Below, in pieces: positions 1 through 8,854 of a DNA stretch of 14,914 nucleotides. Position numbers and translations under genes: made by a program. The stretch is from an uncultured Collinsella sp. (GTDB lineage: Bacteria > Actinomycetota > Coriobacteriia > Coriobacteriales > Coriobacteriaceae). The notes under the pieces were generated by a model that did not search any database, was not told the origin of the DNA, and saw only the letters and a program-made list of their open reading frames with translations. The stretch's first letter is position 1; each line of letters opens with the position of its first letter. The stretch spans positions 1 to 14,914 of the forward strand of contig CABUWA010000034.1 in assembly GCA_902495085.1 (NCBI GenBank), in the 5' to 3' direction.

Positions 1-306
1 CACGAGCCGCATGAGTATTACTGCAAGATGCCCAAGGATATCGATCAGCGCATCTGCCTGGTTGTCGACCCCATGCTCGCCACGGGCGGTTCGGCCGAGA
101 TGGCCATCAGCTACCTGCGCGAGCGCGGTGTCAAGGATATCCGCATGCTGTGCATCGTCGCCGCGCCCGAGGGCCTCAAGTCACTGACCGAAAAGGATCC
201 CGACGTACATATTTATACGTGCGCCATCGATGACCATCTCAACGAGGCCGCCTACATCGTTCCCGGCCTGGGCGACGCCGGCGACCGCATCTACGGTACG
301 CTCTAG
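1..306 (+). CDS. upp: Uracil phosphoribosyltransferase, 3' partial
   Basis: The enzyme makes UMP from uracil and PRPP in cytosolic pyrimidine salvage. The frame is open from base 1 to the TAG at 304-306, giving 101 residues of a protein usually near 210, so the N-terminal half lies outside the window. Two family signatures are visible: the PRPP-binding loop [12 protein letters not shown] near the middle and the uracil-binding C-terminus [16 protein letters not shown]. Both are intact and the protein ends where the family normally ends. A upp gene shortly upstream of the atp operon is also seen in Bacillus-type genomes, so the neighbourhood is conventional. A hairpin at 349-383 probably ends this transcript. 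The identification is firm; only the missing 5' part is unknown. Confidence 0.95.
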   Translation, partial: HEPHEYYCKMPKDIDQRICLVVDPMLATGGSAEMAISYLRERGVKDIRMLCIVAAPEGLKSLTEKDPDVHIYTCAIDDHLNEAAYIVPGLGDAGDRIYGTL

Positions 307-348
307 TCGTTGGGCCTTGTCGGCTACGGTCACAAATACGAAGAAATG

Positions 349-383
349 GTGCGCGCGGGCGAGCAAAAGTCGTCCACGCGCAC
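349..383 (+). terminator. Probable weak intrinsic terminator after upp
   Basis: GTGCGCG (349-355) pairs with CGCGCAC (377-383). After one C/A mismatch, GGGCGA (357-362) pairs with TCGTCC (370-375) through one G-T wobble, leaving a 7-base loop. The tail (TTCTGTT) is only partly T-rich, so termination may be incomplete. The site is 43 bases after the upp stop and upstream of the atp promoter. Confidence 0.4.
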
Positions 384-480
384 TTCTGTTAACGGACGTT
401 TTGCGCTGAGGGGTTCGAAAAAACGTATTACCGTACCTGCGGCATAAAGAAGGCCTTAAGAAAACGTACAGGTGCGTATT

Positions 481-499
481 AACCGTTTGTTTTACGGTT
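481..499 (+). promoter_or_regulatory. Inverted repeat overlapping the atp promoter -35 box
   Basis: AACCGT (481-486) and ACGGTT (494-499) form a perfect 6-base inverted repeat with a 7-base spacer. Its right arm shares two bases with the candidate -35 hexamer at 498-503. The geometry suits a dimeric regulator, or the repeat could be chance. CGTATTA occurs at 424-430 and again at 475-481 directly before the left arm. Confidence 0.35.
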
Positions 500-525
500 G
501 TACTTTAGCGATTGGCTCGTACAAT
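498..525 (+). promoter_or_regulatory. Candidate sigma-70-type promoter of the atp operon
   Basis: TTGTAC (498-503) and TACAAT (520-525) are separated by 16 bases and match the housekeeping consensus well (4/6 and 5/6). Transcription would begin near 532, giving a leader of about 55 bases before the GTG at 587. No other promoter of similar quality was seen between upp and the first atp gene. Confidence 0.6.
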
Positions 526-586
526 AGTCACCAATGTTTGGCTGGGACTGTGCTGTGAGGCGTTAAAAAGGAAAGCGAGGAAGCCA

Positions 587-898
587 GTGTTTCAGATAGC
601 CGATCTGCTCGCTATCGTTGCAGGCACCATCGCGGGCGCAATTGCCTTCCTTCCCTTTGTTTTTACGCTCAAGCCGGTTCTTGACGATAAGCAGAATGCG
701 GACATGCTCAAGGGAATGGTGAGTCTGGCGGTCTCGGCAGTCGCCCTGCTCGTCTTTACCTTGGTTGTGTTTGCGTTGTTCGGAGAGGCATTTCGCATGT
801 TCCTCCTGGGCGAGGCGATCGGTTTCGTGGCCTTTATGGCCGCCTGCACGGTTCGCGTCGCCAAGGCGCTGCGGGATCCTCATGAGGTCGAAAGGTAA
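587..898 (+). CDS. Small three-helix membrane protein in the atpI position
   Basis: This 103-residue protein is the first gene of the atp operon. From the GTG at 587 it has three hydrophobic segments, roughly residues 6-27, 44-66 and 70-92, joined by short charged loops, and it ends in a basic/acidic tail (ADPHEVER-like). The GTG is preferred because GAGG (577-580) lies 6 bases upstream; the only upstream start in frame, TTG at 512, overlaps the -10 box. The stop is 3 bases before atpB. AtpI proteins, which help assemble the c-ring in other bacteria, usually occupy this place and have about four helices. I cannot see a decisive AtpI sequence motif, so the functional link rests on position and topology only. 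Confidence 0.75.
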   Translation: MFQIADLLAIVAGTIAGAIAFLPFVFTLKPVLDDKQNADMLKGMVSLAVSAVALLVFTLVVFALFGEAFRMFLLGEAIGFVAFMAACTVRVAKALRDPHEVER

Positions 899-901
899 GT
901 C

Positions 902-1705
902 GTGGAAATTTTTGAAAAGCTGCCTGATGAGATTAATCATCTGGTCAGCGAGTTCAGCTCCACCCCTGTCGTGGGTGATCTGAGCTGCGGCATCACGCAG
1001 TACTCGTTTTGGCTGATCGTCTCCACGATCGTGCTCCTGATCGTCCTGGCCGTGTTCAAGAAGAAGCAGACCCTGGTTCCCAAGGGCTTCTTCGTCAACG
1101 GTTTCGAGTACATCATCGAGTACGTCGAGAACGATATCGGCAAGGGCGTCGTGGGTGAGAACTGGAAGAAGCACTTCCCGTTCCTGTGCTCGCTTTTCCT
1201 GTTCATCCTGATCAATAACATGATCGGCCTGATTCCGGGAATGAAGCCCGGCACCGGCGCAATCGGCTCCACCGCCGCGCTCGCCATCTTCGCCTTCGTG
1301 TACTTCATCTACTACGGATGCAAGGCTCACGGCGTGATCGGCTACATCAAGAGCCTCGCCCCGCAGGGCGTGAGCTTCCCGATGAACGTGCTTGTGTGGG
1401 TCGTCGAGCTTTTCTCGACCTTCCTGCGCCTCATCACGCTCGCCGTCCGTCTGTTCTGCAACATGTTCGCAGGACACGTGGTCATGGGCTCGTTCGCCAT
1501 CATGGCGAGCATGTTCATGCAGCCGCTGCTTCAGCAGGTTTCCGCGGCCCACGCCGTCGGCGCCCTGCCTTCGCTGGCCTGGCTTGCCATCCTCATCTTG
1601 ATCTATGCGATCGAGCTTGTGGTCGGCGCCATCCAGGCTTACGTCTTCACGGTCCTTACCGCCGTGTATGTCTCCGAGGCAGAGGAGGTCGCGGAGGAGG
1701 AGTAA
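902..1705 (+). CDS. atpB: ATP synthase F0 subunit a
   Basis: Subunit a forms the two proton half-channels of the membrane F0 sector and supplies the essential arginine facing the c-ring. This 267-residue protein begins at GTG 902, with AAAGG (891-895) 6 bases upstream. It shows the expected hydrophobic helices and the hallmark helix around residues 176-192, with the essential Arg at 183 (AVRLFCNMFAGH) and Asn 187. The C-terminal helix carries Glu238, Gln245 and Tyr256 in the IELVVGAIQAYVFTVLTAVY stretch. Two positions differ from the Escherichia coli pattern RLFGNMYAGE: Cys186 replaces Gly, and His192 replaces Glu. A His at the second position is known from other a subunits. The gene is 3 bases after the upstream small membrane protein and 124 bases before atpE, the largest gap in the operon. 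Confidence 0.97.
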   Translation: MEIFEKLPDEINHLVSEFSSTPVVGDLSCGITQYSFWLIVSTIVLLIVLAVFKKKQTLVPKGFFVNGFEYIIEYVENDIGKGVVGENWKKHFPFLCSLFLFILINNMIGLIPGMKPGTGAIGSTAALAIFAFVYFIYYGCKAHGVIGYIKSLAPQGVSFPMNVLVWVVELFSTFLRLITLAVRLFCNMFAGHVVMGSFAIMASMFMQPLLQQVSAAHAVGALPSLAWLAILILIYAIELVVGAIQAYVFTVLTAVYVSEAEEVAEEE

Positions 1706-1746
1706 TCTTCCGTTCGCGCCTTAAAGGTAAGGCAATTCGTTAAACC

Positions 1747-1774
1747 GCCGGTGCCCGTACCCATGGAGCCCGGC
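1747..1774 (+). promoter_or_regulatory. Weak hairpin in the atpB-atpE spacer
   Basis: GCCGG (1747-1751) pairs with CCGGC (1770-1774) around an 18-base loop inside the 124-base spacer 1706-1829. There is no T-tract, so it is not a terminator. It may be an mRNA processing or stability element ahead of atpE, whose product is needed in many copies per enzyme. The role is inferred; the pairing is modest. Confidence 0.25.
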
Positions 1775-1829
1775 AGTTATAAAAAGGTTATCCTGCGTGA
1801 AATAAGACACGCACGACAAAGGAGGAATC

Positions 1830-2024
1830 GTGGGAGTTATCGGTTACGGTCTCGGTGTTATCGGCGCTGGTCTTGCTATCGGCCTGTCTGCTCTGGGTGC
1901 TACGGGTGCTATGGCCCGTCAGCCTGAGGTCCAGGGCCGCGTGTTCACCGTCTTCATCATGGGCTCCGCCTTCGGCGAGGCTCTGGCTCTGATCGGCTTC
2001 GTTGTCGCGCTGATCGTTAAATAG
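1830..2024 (+). CDS. atpE: ATP synthase F0 subunit c
   Basis: Subunit c forms the rotating proteolipid ring. The protein is 64 residues, short for a family usually of 70-85. An in-frame stop at 1803-1805 and no alternative start codon fix the start at GTG 1830, which has a strong GGAGG (1821-1825). The protein therefore opens directly in helix 1, which has the glycine-rich pattern (Gly 5, 7, 9, 12, 14, 18). The polar loop RQP is at 30-32, and the ion-binding carboxylate is Glu50 in FGEALALIGF. The residue after Glu50 is Ala, and the helix-1 position that is Gln in sodium-type rings falls at about Ile17, so proton rather than sodium coupling is expected. This gene has the best Shine-Dalgarno match among the membrane subunits, consistent with its high copy number. 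Confidence 0.95.
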   Translation: MGVIGYGLGVIGAGLAIGLSALGATGAMARQPEVQGRVFTVFIMGSAFGEALALIGFVVALIVK

Positions 2025-2039
2025 CACGGAGCGTCAAGT

Positions 2040-2642
2040 ATGAATCTTTCATCCCAGAAGAGCGCGATCGCACTCTCCGCGTCCGCGGCCGCGCTGCTCA
2101 TGCCGGTTTCCGCGTTCGCCGAGGACGGCGCTGCCGGTGCGGACATCCTCATCCCTAAGATGGCGGAGTTCATCCCGGCGCTTATCGCCTTCCTGATCAT
2201 CTGGATCGTGCTGGCCAAGGTCGCCCTGCCGGGCATCATGAAAACCATGGAGGAGCGCGGCAAGAAGATCGAGGAGAGCCTCGACGAGGCCGAGAAGACC
2301 AAGCAGGAGGCCATCGCCAAGCGCGCTGAGTCCGACTCGATCGTCACCGACGCCCGTCGTCAGGCTGCCGACATCGTTCTCGAGGCCCGTAAGGACGCCG
2401 AGTCCGAGCGCGCCCGTATCATCGAGGCTGCCCACAAGGAGGCCGAGGAGATCATCGCCAAGGCCCATACGACCGTCGAGGACGAGCGCAAGTCCATCTA
2501 CGCCGGTGCCGCGAGCTCCATCGCCGACCTGTCCGTTGCCGTCGCCACCAAGATCGTGGGCGAGGCACTCGAGGACGAGGGCGAGCAGAAGAAGCTCATC
2601 GAGCGCTACATCCAGGAAGCAGGTAGCCTGAATGCCGACTAG
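2040..2642 (+). CDS. atpF: ATP synthase F0 subunit b with signal-peptide-like N-terminus
   Basis: Subunit b is the peripheral stalk that ties F1 to the membrane. The 200-residue protein starts at ATG 2040 with CGGAG (2027-2031) upstream. Residues 1-27 look like a cleavable signal peptide: a Lys at 7, a hydrophobic Ala/Leu-rich core, and an SAFA-E site at 27/28. A second hydrophobic helix at about 42-60 is the membrane anchor. From about 66 onward the sequence is the expected long charged, Ala/Glu/Lys-rich coiled coil. Classic b subunits have only the single anchor, so the N-terminal extension would give a periplasm-facing mature N-terminus after cleavage. The last 11 bases overlap atpH, suggesting translational coupling. 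Confidence 0.95.
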   Translation: MNLSSQKSAIALSASAAALLMPVSAFAEDGAAGADILIPKMAEFIPALIAFLIIWIVLAKVALPGIMKTMEERGKKIEESLDEAEKTKQEAIAKRAESDSIVTDARRQAADIVLEARKDAESERARIIEAAHKEAEEIIAKAHTTVEDERKSIYAGAASSIADLSVAVATKIVGEALEDEGEQKKLIERYIQEAGSLNAD

Positions 2643-3108
2643 TCGCTATCAGGACAAGGTGCTCGAGACCTACGCGCGCTCCCTTTTGGAAGCCGCCAAG
2701 GCCGAGAACCATGTGTTCGAGGACCTCGAGATGATCGAGCGTCTGGCTAGCGCCAGCCCCGAGATCATCGCCGTGCTCGACACCATGTCCAAGCGCGACC
2801 AGCTCGACCTTCTTCCCAAGGTGGCAGCTGCCTTTAAGTATGTTGCCGAGGAAGACGAGGATGTAGTGGGCGTGACCGTCACCACGGCGATCCCGCTTGA
2901 CGACGAGCTGCGTCAAACCATCACTAAGAAATGCGAGCAGGACTTCGGCCGCAAGGTATTCCTTATCGAGCAGGTCGACCCGTCTATCGTGGGCGGCCTG
3001 GTGCTCGAGGCCCGCGGCGAGCGTCGTGACATCTCCGTCAAGACGCAGCTGCGCATCGCGCAGGAGACCCTCGCAAACTCTGCTAATTCGTACGGAGGTG
3101 AAGCCTAA
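2632..3108 (+). CDS. atpH: ATP synthase F1 subunit delta
   Basis: Delta joins the F1 head to the b-subunit stalk. The protein is 158 residues, slightly shorter than the usual ~175. The N-terminal half is an all-helical domain; the most recognisable motif is VDPSIVGG at 115-122, followed by the C-terminal segment ending in [10 protein letters not shown], typical of the family. The ATG at 2632 lies inside the end of atpF in another frame, with AGG (2621-2623) 8 bases upstream. The TAA shares its last A with the ATG of atpA. Identity rests on order in the operon plus the C-terminal motif; the rest of delta is poorly conserved in all bacteria. Confidence 0.93.
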   Translation: MPTSRYQDKVLETYARSLLEAAKAENHVFEDLEMIERLASASPEIIAVLDTMSKRDQLDLLPKVAAAFKYVAEEDEDVVGVTVTTAIPLDDELRQTITKKCEQDFGRKVFLIEQVDPSIVGGLVLEARGERRDISVKTQLRIAQETLANSANSYGGEA

Positions 3109-4706
3109 TGTCCGAAACCCTCAATGCCCAGGATATCGCCAAGAAACTGCAGGAGCAGCTCACGAGCCTCTCCGCGACGGTCGATACGCATGAGGTTTCA
3201 ACGGTCGACGAGGTAGGCGACGGCATCGCGCGCGTCTCCGGCCTCAAGAGCGCCATGGCAGGCGAGCTTCTGGAGTTCAAGAGCTCCGATACCGGTGAGA
3301 CCGTCTTCGGCCTTGCCCAGAACCTTGACCGTGACGAGGTCGGCGCCGTTCTGTTTGGTGCCGTCGACTCCATCAAGGAAGGCGACGAGTGCCGCACCAC
3401 TGGCCGCATTATGGATATCCCCGTGAGCCGCGCCATGCTCGGCCGCGTCGTCAATCCGCTCGGCCAGCCCATCGACGGCCTGGGCGACATCGTCGCCACG
3501 CATCGTCGCCCCATCGAGTTCAAGGCCCCCGGTGTCATCGACCGTACCCCGGTGTGCGAGCCGGTTCAGACCGGCCTGTTGGCCATTGACTCCATGGTGC
3601 CTATCGGCCGTGGTCAGCGTGAGCTCATCATCGGCGACCGTAAGACCGGTAAGACCGCTATTGCCATCGACGCTATCCTCAATCAGCGCGGCAAGGGCAT
3701 GGTCTGCATCTATGTCGCCATCGGCCAGAAGGCCTCCACGGTTGCCAACATCCGCGAGACCCTCGCTCAGCACGGTGCGCTCGACTACACCATCATCGTT
3801 TCGGCCACCGCTGCCGATTCCGCCCCTATGCAGTACATCGCGCCTATGGCCGGTGCCGCTATCGGCGAGTTCTTCATGTACAACGGCGAGGACGGCAAGC
3901 CCGCCAGCGAGACCAACCCCGGCGGCCATGTGCTCGTCATCTACGACGACCTGTCCAAGCAGGCCGTGGCCTACCGTCAGATGTCGCTGACGCTGCATCG
4001 TCCGCCCGGACGCGAGGCCTATCCTGGCGACATCTTCTACCTGCACTCTCGTCTGCTCGAGCGTGCCGTCAAGATGTCCAAGAAGAACGGCTACGGCTCC
4101 ATGACGGCACTGCCGATCATCGAGACCCAGGACGGCGACGTCTCGGCCTACATTCCGACCAACGTCATTTCCATTACCGATGGTCAGATCTACCTGCAGT
4201 CCGAGCTCTTCTTCCAGGGTCAGCGCCCGGCAGTTGACGTCGGTATCTCCGTGTCCCGCGTCGGTGGCGATGCACAGACCAAGGCTATGAAGCAGGTCGC
4301 CGGCAACCTCCGTCTGGACCTCGCTTCCTATCAGGAGCTCGCTGGCTTTACCCAGTTTGGCTCCGACCTCGACGAGGCTACTCAGAAGCAGCTGACCCAT
4401 GGTGCCCGCATGACCGAGCTCCTGAAGCAGCCGCGCTACCAGCCGTTTGAGGTTGGCGAGCAGATCGTTACGCTGTTCGCTGGCAACGAGGGCTTCCTGG
4501 ATGACCTGGAGATCGCCGACGTGCTGCCTTTCCGTGCCGAGCTCATCGAGTACATGGACAATGGCTTTGGCTCGCTGCTCGACAAGGTTCGCGCCAAGAA
4601 GATCGACGACGACACCAAGGCCGAGCTCTTGCGTGTCATCGGTGACTTCAAGCAGCAGTTCATGGCCAAGCACCATGCCGATACGACTGGATCAGAGGAG
4701 AACTAA
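3108..4706 (+). CDS. atpA: ATP synthase F1 subunit alpha
   Basis: Alpha is the regulatory, non-catalytic nucleotide-binding subunit of the F1 hexamer. The 532-residue length is typical. Domains run as an N-terminal beta-barrel (about 25-95), a nucleotide-binding core with P-loop GDRKTGKT at 176-183, and a C-terminal helical bundle. The arginine finger that reaches into the catalytic site lies at about Arg384 in [10 protein letters not shown]. The third base-contact position of the P-loop is Lys where Gln is most common (GDRQTGKT). The start ATG overlaps the atpH stop by one base and has GGAGGTG (3094-3100) 7 bases upstream, one of the strongest ribosome sites here. The tail after about residue 515 is Ser/Thr/Glu-rich and probably disordered. 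Confidence 0.98.
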   Translation: MSETLNAQDIAKKLQEQLTSLSATVDTHEVSTVDEVGDGIARVSGLKSAMAGELLEFKSSDTGETVFGLAQNLDRDEVGAVLFGAVDSIKEGDECRTTGRIMDIPVSRAMLGRVVNPLGQPIDGLGDIVATHRRPIEFKAPGVIDRTPVCEPVQTGLLAIDSMVPIGRGQRELIIGDRKTGKTAIAIDAILNQRGKGMVCIYVAIGQKASTVANIRETLAQHGALDYTIIVSATAADSAPMQYIAPMAGAAIGEFFMYNGEDGKPASETNPGGHVLVIYDDLSKQAVAYRQMSLTLHRPPGREAYPGDIFYLHSRLLERAVKMSKKNGYGSMTALPIIETQDGDVSAYIPTNVISITDGQIYLQSELFFQGQRPAVDVGISVSRVGGDAQTKAMKQVAGNLRLDLASYQELAGFTQFGSDLDEATQKQLTHGARMTELLKQPRYQPFEVGEQIVTLFAGNEGFLDDLEIADVLPFRAELIEYMDNGFGSLLDKVRAKKIDDDTKAELLRVIGDFKQQFMAKHHADTTGSEEN

Positions 4707-4711
4707 GCCCT

Positions 4712-7074
<2,363 letters not shown>

Positions 7075-7077
7075 GTT

Positions 7078-7470
7078 ATGCGTATCCGCATCGTGTGCCC
7101 CGTGAGCTGCGCCTATGAGGGCGACGCTGCGTTTGTGTCGATTCCGTCCACGGATGGCGAGTTTGGCGTTCTGCCTGCTCACTCCAGCGAGATCTGCACG
7201 ATCGACCGCGGTTACGTTCGCGTTTCCGATAAGGCCATGGGCACTGTCGACCACACGTTTGCCGTGGCCGGCGGCTATGCCCAGGTTGCGGACGATGTCG
7301 TGACCGTTCTCGCCGAGCGCGCTTGCGATTTGGCGACCGTCGATGCCGACAAGCTTAAAGCTGATATTCAAGGTTTTGAAGAGAAGCTGGGTAATTTGTC
7401 GGAGGATGATGCACGCCGCGCCTACCTCTATAATGAAATCGCATGGTGTAAGCTCAAGCTTGCCCAATAG
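7078..7470 (+). CDS. atpC: ATP synthase F1 subunit epsilon
   Basis: Epsilon sits at the foot of the central stalk and, in many bacteria, inhibits ATP hydrolysis through its C-terminal helices. The 130-residue protein has the N-terminal beta-sandwich with the family motif GEFGVLPAH at 27-35 and a two-helix C-terminus from about residue 88. It begins 3 bases after atpD, with a G-rich site (7062-7068) upstream. Three cysteines in the first 40 residues are unusual for this subunit but have no assigned role. It is the last gene of the atp operon, followed by a strong terminator. Confidence 0.96.
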   Translation: MRIRIVCPVSCAYEGDAAFVSIPSTDGEFGVLPAHSSEICTIDRGYVRVSDKAMGTVDHTFAVAGGYAQVADDVVTVLAERACDLATVDADKLKADIQGFEEKLGNLSEDDARRAYLYNEIAWCKLKLAQ

Positions 7471-7506
7471 TCAAACGATTTAGCGTTCGACCATTTGCGA
7501 ACACAT

Positions 7507-7545
7507 CATGCCCGGGATGGCCCAGCCATCCCGGGCATGCTTTTT
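7507..7545 (+). terminator. Strong intrinsic terminator of the atp operon
   Basis: A perfect 15-bp stem (7507-7521 with 7525-7539, core GCCCGGGATGGC) closes a 3-base loop and is followed by C and five T (7541-7545). It lies 36 bases after atpC. The T-tract runs directly into the murA Shine-Dalgarno site at 7546-7552, leaving no room for a separate murA promoter downstream of it. Confidence 0.9.
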
Positions 7546-7558
7546 GAAAGGGTAGACC

Positions 7559-8842
7559 TTGGATATTATCCGCGTTGAGGGTGGCCACGCCATCGGAGGC
7601 TCCGTGCCCGTTTCGGGCGCCAAGAACTCCGCACTCAAACTCATGGCGGCAACGCTTCTGGCGCCGGGCAAGACGACGCTGCAGAACGTGCCCGATATTT
7701 CCGATGTCCACGTGATGGGCAAGGTGCTCAAGGGCATGGGCGCTACGATCGATGTTCTCGACGAGCACACGCTCGAGATTGATACCTCTCAGGTCGATTC
7801 TTGGGAGGCCCCCTACGAGCTCGTTGCCAAGATGCGTGCTTCCACAGCCGTGATGGGACCCCTGCTGGGTCGCTTCCATCGCGCCAAGATCGCCATGCCG
7901 GGCGGCTGCAACCTGGGTGCTCGCAAGATCGATATGCACATTCTTGGTCTCGAGGCCCTGGGCGTTGAGTTCGATACCGCCCACGGTTACATCAACGCTA
8001 ATGCGCCCCAAGGTCTGCGCGGTACCACCGTCACGCTCGAGTTCGCCAGTGTCGGTGCGACCGAGAACCTCATTATGGCATCCGTGCGCGCGAAGGGTAC
8101 CACGGTTATCGACAATGCCGCCCGCGAGCCCGAGATCGTCGATCTCGCCAACATGCTCAACGAGATGGGCGCTAAGATTGTCGGCGCCGGTACGCCTGTC
8201 GTGACCATCGAGGGCGTGGAAGAGCTGCATCCCGTTACCCATCGCGTAGTGGGCGACCGCATCGAGGCCGGCACCTTTATCGTCGCCGGTGCGTTGATGG
8301 CCGACGATCGCGGTGTCGACGTCACGGGTTTTTGCCCCATTCACTTGGGCATGGTACTCAAGAAGATGGAGCTCATGGGTATCGACTGCGAGCGCGTCGA
8401 GGATGGCGTCCATGTAAACCGTGCCGAGCGTATCAAGCCGGTCGACATCCAGACGCTTCCGTTCCCCGGCTTCCCGACGGACATGCAGGCGCAGATTATG
8501 GTGCTCTCCGCCCTTGCCGATGGTAGCTCCGTTATCACCGAGAACATCTTCGAGAATCGCTTTATGTTTGCCTCTGAGCTGGTGCGCATGGGTGCCGACA
8601 TTCGTATCGAGAGCCATCATGCCATGATTCATGGCGTCAAGGGCTTCTCGGGTGCACAGGTTACCTCGCCCGATCTGCGTGGCGGAGCGGCCCTCGTCGT
8701 AGCGGGCTTGATCGCCGACGGGACGACCGAGGTTTCGGCCATCCATCACATCAAGCGCGGCTACGAGCGGTTTGTCGAAAAGCTGCAGGCGCTTGGCGCG
8801 CATGTCGAGCATGCTACCGTCCCCGATCCCGTCATCTACTAA
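7559..8842 (+). CDS. murA: UDP-N-acetylglucosamine 1-carboxyvinyltransferase
   Basis: MurA transfers enolpyruvate from PEP to UDP-GlcNAc, the first committed step of peptidoglycan synthesis, in the cytosol. The 427-residue length is standard. Family residues are present: Lys22-Asn23 in SGAKNSALK, and the active-site Cys117 in PGGCNLGAR, so the enzyme should be sensitive to fosfomycin in principle. The start is TTG 7559, chosen because GAAAGGG (7546-7552) is 6 bases upstream and the protein then opens with the usual MDIIRVEGG-type strand. The rare start codon next to a terminator suggests modest expression. It probably shares a transcript with the LCP gene, 12 bases downstream. Some actinobacteria also carry murA shortly after the atp operon. 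Confidence 0.97.
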   Translation: MDIIRVEGGHAIGGSVPVSGAKNSALKLMAATLLAPGKTTLQNVPDISDVHVMGKVLKGMGATIDVLDEHTLEIDTSQVDSWEAPYELVAKMRASTAVMGPLLGRFHRAKIAMPGGCNLGARKIDMHILGLEALGVEFDTAHGYINANAPQGLRGTTVTLEFASVGATENLIMASVRAKGTTVIDNAAREPEIVDLANMLNEMGAKIVGAGTPVVTIEGVEELHPVTHRVVGDRIEAGTFIVAGALMADDRGVDVTGFCPIHLGMVLKKMELMGIDCERVEDGVHVNRAERIKPVDIQTLPFPGFPTDMQAQIMVLSALADGSSVITENIFENRFMFASELVRMGADIRIESHHAMIHGVKGFSGAQVTSPDLRGGAALVVAGLIADGTTEVSAIHHIKRGYERFVEKLQALGAHVEHATVPDPVIY

Positions 8843-8854
8843 TACAGGTTGCCT

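Noticed and set aside
512..586. TTG start at 512 for the first atp-operon gene
   Set aside because: The codon lies in the promoter spacer just before the -10 box, so it would not be transcribed; GTG 587 has a ribosome site.
563..1552. Minus-strand open frame opposite the small membrane protein and atpB
   Set aside because: Antisense shadow of real genes; His/Glu/Asp-rich product without family features or ribosome site support.
1830..2024. Sodium-coupled ATP synthase
   Set aside because: The c subunit lacks the polar partner residues of sodium rings: Ala follows Glu50 and a hydrophobic residue sits at the helix-1 Gln position.
3198..4676. Minus-strand open frame opposite atpA
   Set aside because: Antisense shadow; atpA has full motif support on the plus strand.
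7485..7502. GTTCG-N8-CGAAC as a LexA/SOS box before murA
   Set aside because: The known actinobacterial box has the opposite arm order with a 4-base spacer (CGAAC-N4-GTTCG); this is a short hairpin at most.
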